From Streptomyces sp. NRRL S-350 (lineage in GTDB: Bacteria; Actinomycetota; Actinomycetes; Streptomycetales; Streptomycetaceae), in NCBI RefSeq assembly GCF_000719705.1, contig NZ_JOHO01000007.1:174621-238620 (forward strand): DNA of 64,000 bases, given 5' to 3'. This document shows, piece by piece, positions 27,205 to 36,484 of this stretch (positions within the stretch are counted from its first letter, which is position 1; each line of letters opens with the position of its first letter). The position numbers and the translations under genes were made by a program. The notes below the pieces were generated by a model. That model worked only from the letters and a program-made list of their open reading frames with translations, had not been told where the DNA came from and did no database searches.

Positions 27205-27819
27205 TCACGGGGGGCGGGCCGCGTTGCCGGGCCGGAGGAGGTCGTGGAGGAGTTGCAGGGCTGCGACGACGGTGTCGTCCTGGATGGTTTCGCGCCGGTC
27301 GGTGCGCGGGCGCGGTTCGGCTGTCGCCGTGGTGTGCGGGCCGGCGAGGGCGATGTAGACGGTGCCCACCGGCCGGCCGTCCTGCGGGGCGGGGCCGGCG
27401 ACACCGGTCGTGGCGAGGGCGTAGGTGGCGCCGGTGATGCTGCGGATCCCTTGGGCCATCTGGGCGGCGACCTCCGGGTGGACGGGCCCCTCTTCGGCGA
27501 GCAGCGTCGCGTCGACGTGCAGGAGGGTGCTCTTCAGGTCGGTGGCGTAGGCGACGACACCGCCGAGGAACGCCCGCCCCGCGCCGGGGGCGTCCGCGAG
27601 GACGGTGGCCAGTCGGCCTCCGGTCAGTGATTCGGCGACGGCGACGGTGTGGTCGGCGGCCGTCAGAGCGGCGGTGATCTGCCGGGCCAGGACCCCGGTC
27701 CGATCGAGCCCCGCCCGGGCGGGCCCGGCCTCGTCCGCGCGGCGTGCCCCGTGGTGCCGTGCCGGGGCGGGGCCCTGGTCGGGGTCCGGGTTGCGGGCGG
27801 GGTCCGGGTGGGGCGGCAT
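27205..27819 (-). CDS. CinA C-terminal-type nicotinamide-nucleotide amidase
   Basis: 204 residues. CinA/PncC domain: VAVAESLTGGRLATVLADAP near residue 59, FLGGVVAYATDLKSTLL, and TYALATTGVAGPAPQDG. The enzyme deamidates NMN to nicotinate mononucleotide in pyridine nucleotide salvage. It is the stand-alone form (no MoCF-like N-terminal domain) with a 40-residue disordered extension. It starts 13 bases after the decarboxylase stop, so the two are co-transcribed. Confidence 0.88.
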   Translation of the reverse strand: MPPHPDPARNPDPDQGPAPARHHGARRADEAGPARAGLDRTGVLARQITAALTAADHTVAVAESLTGGRLATVLADAPGAGRAFLGGVVAYATDLKSTLLHVDATLLAEEGPVHPEVAAQMAQGIRSITGATYALATTGVAGPAPQDGRPVGTVYIALAGPHTTATAEPRPRTDRRETIQDDTVVAALQLLHDLLRPGNAARPP

Positions 27820-27832
27820 GGGTTTTCGGCCG

Positions 27833-29299
27833 TCAGCTCTCGACGGCGACGCGTACGGAGGCCAGCCGGGGGTCGGCGCTGTCCGGGACGAGCATGCCCG
27901 CTTCGACTCCGCTGCGCAGGTAGTCGACGACGTCGTCGTTGAGGCGCTCGCCGGGCAGGGCCGCCGGGATGCCGGGCGGGTACGGGGTGAGCATCTCGGC
28001 GGCGATCCGCCCTGCCGCCTTTTCGACGGGCACCTGCTCGGTGGGGCCGAAGAAGGCGTCGCGCGGCAACAGGACCTGTTCCAGGCGCAGTTGCTCGGGG
28101 TCCGGGATGCGGACGGCGGGCGCGGGCCGCAAGTCGGGGGCTACCTCGACGAGTTCGGCCAGGCCTCGCAGCAGGACGTCGGTGGTCGTGGTGTCGTCGG
28201 CGTGGGTCAGCTGGGCGCTGATCCGGCGGTGGTCGCAGACGTGGAGGGTGACCTGGTGGTGGGAGCGCAGCCAGTCGCCCGCCCGGTAGCCGCTGGTGCC
28301 CAGGGCGGAGATGTCGATGATGACCTGGAGCGGGTCGAACTCGGCGGCGCGTCCGGGCCCGCAGAAGTCCTCGCGCCCGTGCACGTGCATGCCCTCCAGG
28401 GCGTCGATGCGGCCGCGGACGGTGTCGGCGAGGTCGAGTGCGTGGTCGTAGAGGGTGCGGCCGTGCTGCACCATCTGGCGGCGCCAGCCGTCCAGCGCGG
28501 CGTAGACCAGCGTGGAGGGGCTGGTGGTGCCGAGCAGGTCCTCGCGCTGGGAGAGGACGGCCGGGTCGATGAGGTCGCCCTGCAGGTGGAAGACGGAGCT
28601 CTGTTCCAGGGCCGAGCCCATCTTGTGGACGGAGGTGACGCACACGTCGGCGCCGGCGTCCATCGCCCAGCGCGGCAGCCGCGGGTGGAAGGGCAGGTGC
28701 GCGCCCCAGGCCTCGTCCACGATCAGCGGTTTGCCGTGCTCGTGGCACGCCTCGGCGATCGCCGCCAGATCGGCGCACGTCCCGTACGGGGTGGGCGAGG
28801 TGACCAGCGCGCCCCGGACGTCCGGGTGCCGGGCCAGGGCGGCCCGGAACGAGTCGGCGGACGGCGGGTGCGCCAGGTGCAGGTCGGGATCCCACTGCGG
28901 GTCGACCCAGATGGGGCGGATCCCGGCGAGGATGAGCCCGGCGACGACCGACTTGTGCGCGTCCCGGCCGACCAGGAGCTCCTCGTGCGGGCCCGCGACG
29001 GACAGCATCGCGGCCTTCACGGACAGGGAGCTGCCGCAGGTGGAGAAGAACGTGTGGTCGGCGCCGACGGCTTCGGCCAGCAGTTCCTGGGCGTGCTGGA
29101 GGATGCCGCGCGAGTCCAGGCGGTCGTCCAGGCCTCCGGTGGCCAGCACGTCCGCCCGGAAGACGTCCGGGCCGAGCGCCTGCAGGACTCGGGGGTCGGC
29201 GCCGCGGCCCTGCTTGTGGCCGGGTGGGGTGAACGCGGTGAGCGGATTGGCGTGGAAGGCCGCGAGGGCTTCGAGTACCGGTGCCTGGGACTGGTCCAT
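27833..29299 (-). CDS. Orn/Lys/Arg decarboxylase-family PLP enzyme
   Basis: 488 residues, PLP fold type I, biosynthetic-type: TAFTPPGHKQGRG, ADHTFFSTCGSSLSVKAAML, IVDEAWGAHLPFHP and the PLP-lysine region TSVHKMGSALEQSS. C-terminal family domain contains PYPPGIPAALPGE. It would make cadaverine, agmatine or putrescine; the substrate cannot be read from sequence. ATG 29299. Co-transcribed with the CinA-type gene. Confidence 0.92.
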   Translation of the reverse strand: MDQSQAPVLEALAAFHANPLTAFTPPGHKQGRGADPRVLQALGPDVFRADVLATGGLDDRLDSRGILQHAQELLAEAVGADHTFFSTCGSSLSVKAAMLSVAGPHEELLVGRDAHKSVVAGLILAGIRPIWVDPQWDPDLHLAHPPSADSFRAALARHPDVRGALVTSPTPYGTCADLAAIAEACHEHGKPLIVDEAWGAHLPFHPRLPRWAMDAGADVCVTSVHKMGSALEQSSVFHLQGDLIDPAVLSQREDLLGTTSPSTLVYAALDGWRRQMVQHGRTLYDHALDLADTVRGRIDALEGMHVHGREDFCGPGRAAEFDPLQVIIDISALGTSGYRAGDWLRSHHQVTLHVCDHRRISAQLTHADDTTTTDVLLRGLAELVEVAPDLRPAPAVRIPDPEQLRLEQVLLPRDAFFGPTEQVPVEKAAGRIAAEMLTPYPPGIPAALPGERLNDDVVDYLRSGVEAGMLVPDSADPRLASVRVAVES

Positions 29300-29396
29300 G
29301 GTCGCGCGTCTGCCCCGCGTTCGCGGCCGGAAACGGCCGGGCGGCGCCGGCCGGCGGCGCCGCCCGCCCCGCCCCAGGGGTGGGCTCACGGCCGCT

Positions 29397-29801
29397 TCAG
29401 CCGGTGTCCGGGCCGGTGGAGGCGAGGGCGGCGTGGACGCTGTCCCGGACGGTGAACACCTGGTCCGTGCCGGTGATCTCCAGCAGCCGCCTCACGAGTG
29501 GCGCGGGGGCGGCGAGGACCAGCCGGATGCCGGCCGCCCCGGCGTCCTGACGGGCCTGCAGGAGGGCGTTGAGGCCGGAGGAGTCGCAGAAGGACAGGCC
29601 CGCCAGGTCGACGACGAGCCGCGGCTGGCCGGCCTTCACCGCCTCGGTGAGGGCGTTCTCCAGCTTCTGTCGCTGCTCCTGGTCCGCTTCCCCTTCGAGA
29701 CGGCAGACCACGGCCGTCCCCGGGAGCGCCAGGGTGGTGATCCGGAGGACCTCCGCGTCGCCTCCCGGGTCCCGCGGGGAATCGTCGTGCCAGGTGGACA
29801 T
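29397..29801 (-). CDS. STAS-domain anti-sigma-factor antagonist
   Basis: 134 residues. STAS core: VCRLEGEADQEQRQKLENAL, LAGLSFCDSSGLNALLQAR with the phospho-Ser site DSSG, LVLAAPAPLVRRLLEITG. ATG 29801 follows GGAGGAGG. Third STAS gene in the window, with no adjacent kinase; close to the one at 3086 in motif detail. Confidence 0.9.
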   Translation of the reverse strand: MSTWHDDSPRDPGGDAEVLRITTLALPGTAVVCRLEGEADQEQRQKLENALTEAVKAGQPRLVVDLAGLSFCDSSGLNALLQARQDAGAAGIRLVLAAPAPLVRRLLEITGTDQVFTVRDSVHAALASTGPDTG

Positions 29802-29951
29802 CAGCAGGCCTCCTCCCGGTCCGGGAAGCTGTCCGCTCCCATGGTGCCTCGCGGACCGGCTCCCGCCCACCCCGGGCGTCGCAGCGCACCCAGGGCGTCG
29901 CGACCGCTCCGGGGCGTCACGGCCCGCCCCGGCGCCGCGGCTTGCCGATGC

Positions 29952-29981
29952 TTGACAAACTCAACCTTTCATCCCTAGTGT
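29952..29981 (+). promoter_or_regulatory. Vegetative-type promoter for the aldehyde dehydrogenase gene
   Basis: TTGACA (29952-29957), 18-base spacer, TAGTGT (29976-29981), in an unusually AT-rich 100-bp stretch ahead of the gene at 30074. Confidence 0.6.
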
Positions 29982-30073
29982 CGCTATTGCTTCACCTACT
30001 GAAACTTCCATGGGCGCAAGCGCAACCGCGCACCCCACGCCTCAAGACCACGCCTCAAGACCGCGAGACCCTC

Positions 30074-31381
30074 ATGACTGACAGCATCCCCTCGGTGGTC
30101 GCCCGACTGCGGGCGGAGTTCGACACCGGCCGGACCAGGCCGCTCGCCTGGCGCCTGGACAAGCTGGCCGCCCTGCGCGCCCTCCTCGCCGAACAGGCCG
30201 AGGTGTTCCAGCAGGCCCTGCACGCCGACCTCGGCAAGGGCGCCACCGAGGCGTACCGCACCGAGATCGGCTTCACCATCCACGAACTCGACCACACCGT
30301 GGCGCACCTGGAGGAATGGCTGCGTCCGCGGCCCGCCGCGGTGCCGGAGGTCTTCCGCCCGGCCGAGGCCCGGGTCGTCCGCGACCCGCTGGGCGTGGTG
30401 CTGATCATCGCGCCCTGGAACTACCCCCTCCAGCTCGCCCTGGCCCCGCTGGTCGGCGCCCTGGCCGCCGGCAACACCGCGCTCGTCAAGCCCAGCGAGC
30501 TCGCCCCCGCGACCTCGGCGGCCATCGCCGAGCTGCTGCCGCGCTACCTCGGCGAGGAGACGGTCGCGGTCGTCGAGGGCGCCGTCCCCGAGACCACCGC
30601 CCTGCTGGAGCAGCGCTTCGACCACATCTTCTACACCGGCAACGGCGCGGTCGGGCGGATCGTCATGACCGCCGCCGCCAAACACCTGACGCCCGTCACC
30701 CTGGAACTCGGCGGCAAGAGCCCGGTCGTGGTCGAGCCCGGCGCCGACCTCGCCGTCACCGCGCAGCGGATCGCCCGCGGCAAGTTCCTCAACGCCGGCC
30801 AGACCTGCGTCGCCCCCGACTACGTCCTCGCCATCGGCGACACCGCAGCCGGCCTGGAGGCGGAACTGGCCTCCGCCGTGACGGAACTGTTCGGCCCGGA
30901 CCCGGCCCGGAGCGCCGACTACGGGCGGATCGTCAACGAGCGCCACTTCGACCGGCTCACGGCACTGCTCGGCGACGGCCGCACCGTCATCGGCGGCGAG
31001 CACGACCGCGACGCCCGGTACCTCGCGCCGACCGTCCTCGCCGACGTCCCCGCGACCGCCGAGGTGATGCTGGCCGAGATCTTCGGCCCGATCCTGCCCG
31101 TCCTGGCCGTCCCCGACCTCGACGCGGCGATCGCGTTCATCAACGAGCGGGACAAGCCGCTCGCGCTGTACGCCTTCACCGAATCCGCGGACACCAAGCG
31201 GCGGCTGACCGAGGAGACCTCCTCCGGCGCGCTCAGCTTCGGCCTGCCGGTCTCCCACCTGGCGATGCCCGAGCTGCCGTTCGGTGGCGTCGGCGAGAGC
31301 GGCATGGGCCGCTACCACGGCGAGTACTCGATCGACACGTTCAGCCACGTCAAGGCCGTCGTCGACAAGCCCCTCGCCTGA
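30074..31381 (+). CDS. Aldehyde dehydrogenase family protein (class 3-like)
   Basis: 435 residues. Motifs: APWNYPLQLALAPLVGALAA, NTALVKPSELAPATSAAIAE, TGNGAVGRIVMTAAAKHLTP, VTLELGGKSPVVV with catalytic Glu, and GQTCVAPDYVL with the nucleophilic Cys. The short length and missing N-terminal segment fit class 3 ALDHs, oxidising fatty or aromatic aldehydes with NAD(P). ATG 30074 is preferred; the frame is open 44 codons further upstream, but that stretch contains the promoter. Confidence 0.92.
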   Translation: MTDSIPSVVARLRAEFDTGRTRPLAWRLDKLAALRALLAEQAEVFQQALHADLGKGATEAYRTEIGFTIHELDHTVAHLEEWLRPRPAAVPEVFRPAEARVVRDPLGVVLIIAPWNYPLQLALAPLVGALAAGNTALVKPSELAPATSAAIAELLPRYLGEETVAVVEGAVPETTALLEQRFDHIFYTGNGAVGRIVMTAAAKHLTPVTLELGGKSPVVVEPGADLAVTAQRIARGKFLNAGQTCVAPDYVLAIGDTAAGLEAELASAVTELFGPDPARSADYGRIVNERHFDRLTALLGDGRTVIGGEHDRDARYLAPTVLADVPATAEVMLAEIFGPILPVLAVPDLDAAIAFINERDKPLALYAFTESADTKRRLTEETSSGALSFGLPVSHLAMPELPFGGVGESGMGRYHGEYSIDTFSHVKAVVDKPLA

Positions 31382-31436
31382 TCCCCCTCGCCTGATCCCC
31401 CTCCCCTCTTCCGTCCCTCCTTGGAGCGCCCCGTCC

Positions 31437-32189
31437 ATGACCCCGAACGAGCACGTCGCCGCCGTCTCCGCCGAGACCGCCCGGTTCGTCGCCGCCGTAC
31501 GGTCCGCCGACCCGGCCACCCCCGTCCCCGGCTGTCCGGACTGGACCCTCGCCGACCTCGTCCGCCACACGGGCAGCGTCCAGCGCTGGTTCGCCGCCCT
31601 GCTGCGCCGGCGCATCCAGGAGCCGCCCACCAGCCGGGACGTCGACCTGAAGCTCCCCGAGCGGGCCGAGGACTATCCCGCCTGGCTCGCCGAGGCGGCG
31701 GAAGAAGCCGCCGAGGTGTTCGCTGACACCGACCTCGACGCACCGATGTGGGCGTGGGGCGCCGACCAGCACGCCCGCTTCTGGGTGCGCCGGATGCTCT
31801 TCGAGACCCTCGTCCACCGCGTCGACGCCGAACTCGCCCTGGGCGTCAAGGCCGAACTCGACCCGGCGCTCGCGGCGGACGGCGTCGACGAATTCCTGAC
31901 GAACCTGCCGTACGCGGCCTTCTTCGCCCCGGGGACGGCCCGACTGCGGGGCGAGGACCGCACCATCCGCTTCGCCCGCACCGACGGGGACGGCGACTGG
32001 CTGGTGCGCCTGCGCCCCGACGGCTTCGGCCTGGAGTCCGGTGACGGGACGGCCGACGCCACGGTCTCCGCCACCGCCGCCGACCTCCTGTTGCTCCTCT
32101 ACGGCCGCATCGACCGTACGGCGCCCGAGGTCACCACGGCCGGCGACGAGGACCTGCTGCAGCTCTGGTTCGCCAACTCGGCCTTCTAG
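31437..32189 (+). CDS. Mycothiol-dependent maleylpyruvate isomerase-like (DinB-fold) protein
   Basis: 250 residues. N-terminal helical domain: VAAVSAETARFVAAVRSADP, VPGCPDWTLADLVRHTGSVQ, RMLFETLVHRVDAELALG; the His residues form the usual metal site. A C-terminal strand-rich domain follows (FARTDGDGDWLVRLRPDGFG). Belongs to the TIGR03083 actinobacterial family, related to mycothiol-dependent isomerases; substrate unknown. Directly downstream of the aldehyde dehydrogenase (55 bases), likely one transcript. Confidence 0.85.
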   Translation: MTPNEHVAAVSAETARFVAAVRSADPATPVPGCPDWTLADLVRHTGSVQRWFAALLRRRIQEPPTSRDVDLKLPERAEDYPAWLAEAAEEAAEVFADTDLDAPMWAWGADQHARFWVRRMLFETLVHRVDAELALGVKAELDPALAADGVDEFLTNLPYAAFFAPGTARLRGEDRTIRFARTDGDGDWLVRLRPDGFGLESGDGTADATVSATAADLLLLLYGRIDRTAPEVTTAGDEDLLQLWFANSAF

Positions 32190-32240
32190 GAAGGTTTCGA
32201 AGGTCTCCCAGGGGCGCCGCTCGCGTGCGGGCTCCTCATA

Positions 32241-32315
32241 GAACGGCCGTTCTCGGTGCGAGAACGGCCGTTTCTGCCAGGAGAACACCCGTTCTCGACA
32301 GGAGAACGCCCGCTC
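32241..32315. repeat. Four GAAC-type palindromes at exact 21-bp spacing
   Basis: GAACGGCCGTTC (32241), GAACGGCCGTTT (32262), GAACACCCGTTC (32283) and GAACGCCCGCTC (32304) recur with a 21-bp period. The first two also fold together as a hairpin, which could terminate the converging transcripts. The GAAC-N4-GTTC form resembles the Gram-positive LexA box. Confidence 0.75.
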
Positions 32316-32341
32316 CGGCAACCAGGCGGCGGCCCCCGCCC

Positions 32342-32743
32342 TCAGCCGCGGCCGAGGACGCGGTCCACGGCGATCTCGATGACCACCCGGTCCGGGTTGA
32401 CCCGCGGCTGGCGGTAGCGCTCGGCATAGCGCCGCTCGGCGTCCGCGACCTGTTCGGGTTCGTCCCGGAGGACGGCGACACCCTCCAGGGTCGCCCAGCG
32501 CGCCCGGTCGACCTGGCAGACGGCGACCCGCAGGCCCTCCGGGCCGGCCGCCGCCACGTTGCGCGCCTTGAGGCTGGTGCGGCTGGTGATCACCCGGGCG
32601 ATGCCGGTCTCCGGCTCGAACGTCACACCGACCGGCACCACGTGCGGCGTGCCGTCCGGGCGGAGGGTGGTGAGGGTGGAGATGTGCCGCTCGCGCCAGA
32701 AGGCGAGCATGGCGTCGTCGAGGTCACGCGGGTCATGGGCCAT
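32342..32743 (-). CDS. PPOX-class split-beta-barrel flavin/F420 protein
   Basis: 133 residues: ERHISTLTTLRPDGTPHVVP, TSRTSLKARNVAAAGPEGLR and DRARWATLEGVAVL. Matches the pyridoxamine-5'-phosphate-oxidase-like family; in actinomycetes many of these use F420. ATG 32743. No conserved catalytic residue identifies the substrate. Convergent with the isomerase-like gene across the palindrome array. Confidence 0.87.
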   Translation of the reverse strand: MAHDPRDLDDAMLAFWRERHISTLTTLRPDGTPHVVPVGVTFEPETGIARVITSRTSLKARNVAAAGPEGLRVAVCQVDRARWATLEGVAVLRDEPEQVADAERRYAERYRQPRVNPDRVVIEIAVDRVLGRG

Positions 32744-32866
32744 GATCGCGATCGTACGGCCCCCGGGGGAAGGCCGAGCTCCGGGGGCCGTACGGGTACG
32801 GCGTCAGTGGCCGCGGGTACCGCGCCGGTGGGCGCGGGAACGGCGTCCGCCGCCGCAGGGGTCGCG

Positions 32867-33502
32867 TCAGTGGCCGCGGGCGATCCACTCCGGCAGCGCG
32901 GGCGCCTCGGCGCCGATGGTCGTCGGATCGCCGTGGCCGGTGCGGACCACCGTCTCGGCCGGCAGCGTCAGCAGCCGCTCGCGGATCGAGTCGATGATCG
33001 TCGGGAAGTGCGAGAACGACCGGCCCGTCGCGCCCGGTCCGCCCTGGAACAGGGTGTCGCCGGTGAAGACGGTGCCCAGGCCGGGCGCGTACAGGCAGAC
33101 CGCGCCCGGCGCGTGGCCGGGGGTGTGGAGGACGGTCAGCTCGGTGCCGGCCACCTCGATCCGCTGCCCCTCGGCGAGTTCGCCGTCCGGCAGGCGGTCG
33201 GGGTGGGTGAGCTTCCACAGCGGGAGGTCGTCCGGGTGCAGCAGGATCGGCGCGCCGGTCCGGGCGGCGAGGGCCGGGGCGGCGTCGATGTGGTCGTTGT
33301 GGGCGTGGGTGGAGACGATCGCCAGCAGCCGGCGCCCGCCGAGCGCCGCCTCGATGGCCTCCGCGTCGTGCGCGGCGTCGATCACCACCGCCTCCTCGTC
33401 GTCACCGACGATCCAGACGTTGTTCTCCACCTCCCAGCTGCCGCCGTCGAGTTCGAAGGTCCCGGCGGTCACCAACCGGTCGACACGGGCGGCGGCGCTC
33501 AT
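32867..33502 (-). CDS. Metallo-beta-lactamase-fold hydrolase, formaldehyde-pathway candidate
   Basis: 211 residues, complete MBL motif: VSTHAHNDHIDAA (HxHxDH), TPGHAPGAVC, FTGDTLFQGGPGATGRS and a final TGHG. Located 73 bases after the mycothiol-dependent formaldehyde dehydrogenase on the same strand, the position of the actinobacterial hydrolase thought to act on the mycothiol thioester made by that enzyme. Role inferred from context. Confidence 0.9.
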   Translation of the reverse strand: MSAAARVDRLVTAGTFELDGGSWEVENNVWIVGDDEEAVVIDAAHDAEAIEAALGGRRLLAIVSTHAHNDHIDAAPALAARTGAPILLHPDDLPLWKLTHPDRLPDGELAEGQRIEVAGTELTVLHTPGHAPGAVCLYAPGLGTVFTGDTLFQGGPGATGRSFSHFPTIIDSIRERLLTLPAETVVRTGHGDPTTIGAEAPALPEWIARGH

Positions 33503-33575
33503 GCGTCCACCCCGCTGTGCCCGGCGGACGCTCCGCACGATCCGCTCCGCTGGACGGCCCGCTCGCCGCACCCGC

Positions 33576-34661
33576 TCACAGGACCACCACCGAGCGGAGG
33601 ACGTCACCCTGGTGCATGCGCTCGAAGGCCTGCTCCACCGCGTCGAGTCCGATGGTCTCGGTGACGAAGGCGCCCAGGTCCAGGCGGCCCTGGAGGTGGA
33701 GGTCGATGAGCATCGGGAAGTCCCGCGAGGGCAGGCAGTCGCCGTACCAGGAGGACTTGAGCGCGCCGCCGCGGCCGAAGACGTCGAGCAGCGGCAGCTC
33801 CAGCGTCATCTCGGGGGTGGGGACGCCGACCAGGACGACGGTGCCGGCCAGGTCGCGGGCGTAGAACGCCTGCTTGTAGGTCTCGGGCCGGCCGACCGCC
33901 TCCACCACCACGTCCGCGCCGTTGCCGCCGGTCAGCTCACGGATGGCCTCGACCGGGTCGGTGGTGCGGGAGTTGACGGTGTGGGTGGCGCCGAGCGTAA
34001 GGGCGGTCTCCAGCTTGCGGTCGTCGATGTCGACGGCGATGATCTTCGCCGCGCCCGCCAGCCGGGAGCCCAGCACGGCCGCGCCGCCCACTCCACCGCA
34101 GCCGATGACCGCGACCGAGTCGCCGCGGCCGACGTTGCCGGTGTTGATCGCGGCGCCCAGGCCCGCCATGACGCCGCAGCCCAGAAGTCCGGCGACGGCC
34201 GGATCGGCCGCCGGGTCGACCTTGGTGCACTGGCCGGCCGCGACGAGGGTCTTCTCGGCGAACGCGCCGATGCCCAGCGCCGGGGACAGCTCGGTGCCGT
34301 CGAGCAGCGTCATCTTCTGCTCGGCGTTGTGGGTGTCGAAGCAGTACTGCGGGCGTCCGCGCCGACAGGCACGGCACTGGCCGCACACCGCACGCCAGTT
34401 GAGGACGACGAAGTCGCCGGGCACGACCTCGGTGACGCCCTCGCCGACCGACTCCACGATCCCCGCCGCCTCGTGGCCGAGCAGGAACGGGAACTCGTCG
34501 TTGATGCCGCCCTCGCGGTAGTGGAGGTCGGTGTGGCAGACCCCGCAAGCCTGGATCCGGACCACCGCCTCGCCCGGGCCAGGATCCGGCACCACGATCG
34601 TGGTCACCTCCACGGGCGCGCCCTTGGCGCGCGCGATCACTGCCTTGACCTGCTGGGGCAT
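33576..34661 (-). CDS. S-(hydroxymethyl)mycothiol dehydrogenase (zinc alcohol dehydrogenase family)
   Basis: 361 residues. Zinc [32 protein letters not shown], structural-zinc cysteines in [18 protein letters not shown] site [35 protein letters not shown] and [13 protein letters not shown] are typical of the mycothiol-dependent formaldehyde dehydrogenase/S-nitrosomycothiol reductase. It oxidises the formaldehyde-mycothiol adduct. ATG 34661 has GGAGG upstream. Confidence 0.92.
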   Translation of the reverse strand: MPQQVKAVIARAKGAPVEVTTIVVPDPGPGEAVVRIQACGVCHTDLHYREGGINDEFPFLLGHEAAGIVESVGEGVTEVVPGDFVVLNWRAVCGQCRACRRGRPQYCFDTHNAEQKMTLLDGTELSPALGIGAFAEKTLVAAGQCTKVDPAADPAVAGLLGCGVMAGLGAAINTGNVGRGDSVAVIGCGGVGGAAVLGSRLAGAAKIIAVDIDDRKLETALTLGATHTVNSRTTDPVEAIRELTGGNGADVVVEAVGRPETYKQAFYARDLAGTVVLVGVPTPEMTLELPLLDVFGRGGALKSSWYGDCLPSRDFPMLIDLHLQGRLDLGAFVTETIGLDAVEQAFERMHQGDVLRSVVVL

Positions 34662-35275
34662 CCGATTCCACCTCCGTCGGCCGGTGCGGCTCTGCACCGG
34701 CGTGACCTGCGACAAAACGACTGCAGAAGCACTGCCCACGAAGCGTAGCGCCCGCTCCCCCGGCCTCCGCCGGACCGGGCGGACCTTCCGGCGTGATCCG
34801 GCTCACCGCACGTGCCGGAGGCATATCCGCGGCCGCCGCCGCACCTCACCGCGCCTCACAGGGCAGTTGACGGCGGGCCGGGCCCGGACGCCCCGAGCGG
34901 CCCCGGGAGCAGGGGCGCAGGCGCGGCGCTGAGCGCCTGTCAGCACGCCCCGAACCGCCCGGAAAGCACCGGTGTTGGCTCAAAGTGCCGCTGACGGGCG
35001 CCCCGCGGCCCACGTACGGTCGTAGCAGAGACGGTCCACGCGACCACGCTCAGCACACCCGCCCCACCTGACGGCGCGCCACCGCGCACCGCCCGTGCTC
35101 GGCCCGTACCGACCGTACGGCCCCGCACGTTTCACGCCACCGCCGGCCCGCACCCGACCCCGCCCCGGCCCGGGTCGAGCCGCCGGCCGGACGCGCCACC
35201 CGTCCCCGCGCCAATCCCGGATCCACCCCCCGTCGGACCGCACCGCGGCCCACAGCCCTGGAGTCTGGAGTACGG
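34662..35275. other. Intergenic region, 614 bp
   Basis: Between divergent genes (formaldehyde dehydrogenase leftward, P450 rightward). It must hold both promoters. I see no convincing gene, terminator or -35/-10 pair; small open frames have no ribosome sites. Confidence 0.5.
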
Positions 35276-36484
35276 ATGTCCACCGAGAACAGTGCGACCG
35301 GCACCGCCCCGCTCCCCCCGCTGCACTGCCTGCGCCACCTCGAACCCGGCCCGCCCCGGCTCGCCGCGCTGCCCACGGGCACGCCGGTGTGGCTGGTCAG
35401 CCGGCACGCCGACGTGCGGCAGGTGCTGACGGACCCGCGTCTGGGCCGCGCCCCGCTCTACGCGCCGGACGCTCCGCCGGTCACCGTCACGCCCAACATC
35501 CTGGACGACCCGCAGAGCATGCTGAACATCGACGGCACCGAGCACCAGCGACTGCGCCGCACCGTGCAACGGGCCTTCACCCCGCGGGCGATCGCCCGCT
35601 GGAAGCCGTGGGTGGCCTCGGTCGTCGAATCCCTCATCGACGAGCTGATGGATCACGGCTCCCCCGCCGACATCGTCGCCGCCTACACCAGGCCGCTGCC
35701 GGTCGCGGTGATCAGCCGGCTGATGGGCCTGGACAACCTGGACACCAAGCGGCTCGCGCACTGGAGCGACCACGCGCTCTCGACCACGGCCTTCAGCGCC
35801 GAGGCGATCGGCGCCGCCATGTCCGAATTCGCCGCCTTCGGCGCCGAAGTGATCGCCCAGCGCCGCGCCCGACCCGGCGACGACCTGGTCAGCAGCCTGC
35901 TCGCGGCCGCCGACGACGACGGCTCGATCACCGAGCCGCAGCTGGTCTCGCTGGTCATCGGCCTGGTGGTGGCCGGCCACGAGACCACCATGACCAGCCT
36001 CGGCAACGCCCTCGTCTACCTGCTCGGCGACGGCCGCGCAGCCTGGCAGCAGCTCGCCTCCGACGAGACCAGCGCCGCCGCCGCGACCGAGCAGCTGCTG
36101 CGCGCCGTCCCCCTCGGCGACGCCCACGAGCACATGCCCGGGCTGATGCGCCGCACCGTCGAGGACGTCGAGATCGGCGGGGTGGCCATCCCGGCCGGCA
36201 GCGTGGTCGCCGCCGACACCGCCGCCGCCAACCAGGACCCGGACGTCTTCACCGGGGACCTGGGCACCGAACTGTTCGCCCCGCTGGCCGCACCGATGCT
36301 GACCTTCGGCGCCGGCCCGCACCACTGCCTGGGTGCCTGGCTGGCCCGGATGGAGCTGGAGCTGGCCCTGCACCGGCTCGCCCGCCGGCTGCCCGCCCTG
36401 CACCTGGCCGGCGCGGCCGAGCGGATCGACTGGCGGCTGGGCCTGCTCACCCGCAGCCCGAACTCCCTGCAGGTGGCCTGGTGA
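35276..36484 (+). CDS. Cytochrome P450 with altered ExxR motif
   Basis: 402 residues, soluble bacterial P450. I-helix AGHETT at 233-238, haem loop FGAGPHHCLGAWLAR with Cys 351. Typical P450s have EELLR in the K-helix; here the sequence is TEQLLR, so the Glu of ExxR is Gln 273 (codon CAG at 36092). The Arg is kept. Streptomyces CYP157-type P450s also lack this Glu, so the protein may still fold and bind substrate. Overlaps the ferredoxin gene by 4 bases and is fed by it. Substrate unknown. Confidence 0.92.
   Translation: MSTENSATGTAPLPPLHCLRHLEPGPPRLAALPTGTPVWLVSRHADVRQVLTDPRLGRAPLYAPDAPPVTVTPNILDDPQSMLNIDGTEHQRLRRTVQRAFTPRAIARWKPWVASVVESLIDELMDHGSPADIVAAYTRPLPVAVISRLMGLDNLDTKRLAHWSDHALSTTAFSAEAIGAAMSEFAAFGAEVIAQRRARPGDDLVSSLLAAADDDGSITEPQLVSLVIGLVVAGHETTMTSLGNALVYLLGDGRAAWQQLASDETSAAAATEQLLRAVPLGDAHEHMPGLMRRTVEDVEIGGVAIPAGSVVAADTAAANQDPDVFTGDLGTELFAPLAAPMLTFGAGPHHCLGAWLARMELELALHRLARRLPALHLAGAAERIDWRLGLLTRSPNSLQVAW

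Noticed and set aside
24316..27630. 1104-codon open frame running through several real genes
   Set aside because: It crosses the SDR, DUF6328 and PAP2 genes in a silent frame and includes the 12-bp repeat; no domain or ribosome site.
32241..32315. True SOS/LexA regulon site
   Set aside because: The palindromes lie between converging genes, not near a promoter of a repair gene. Kept as repeats with LexA only as analogy.
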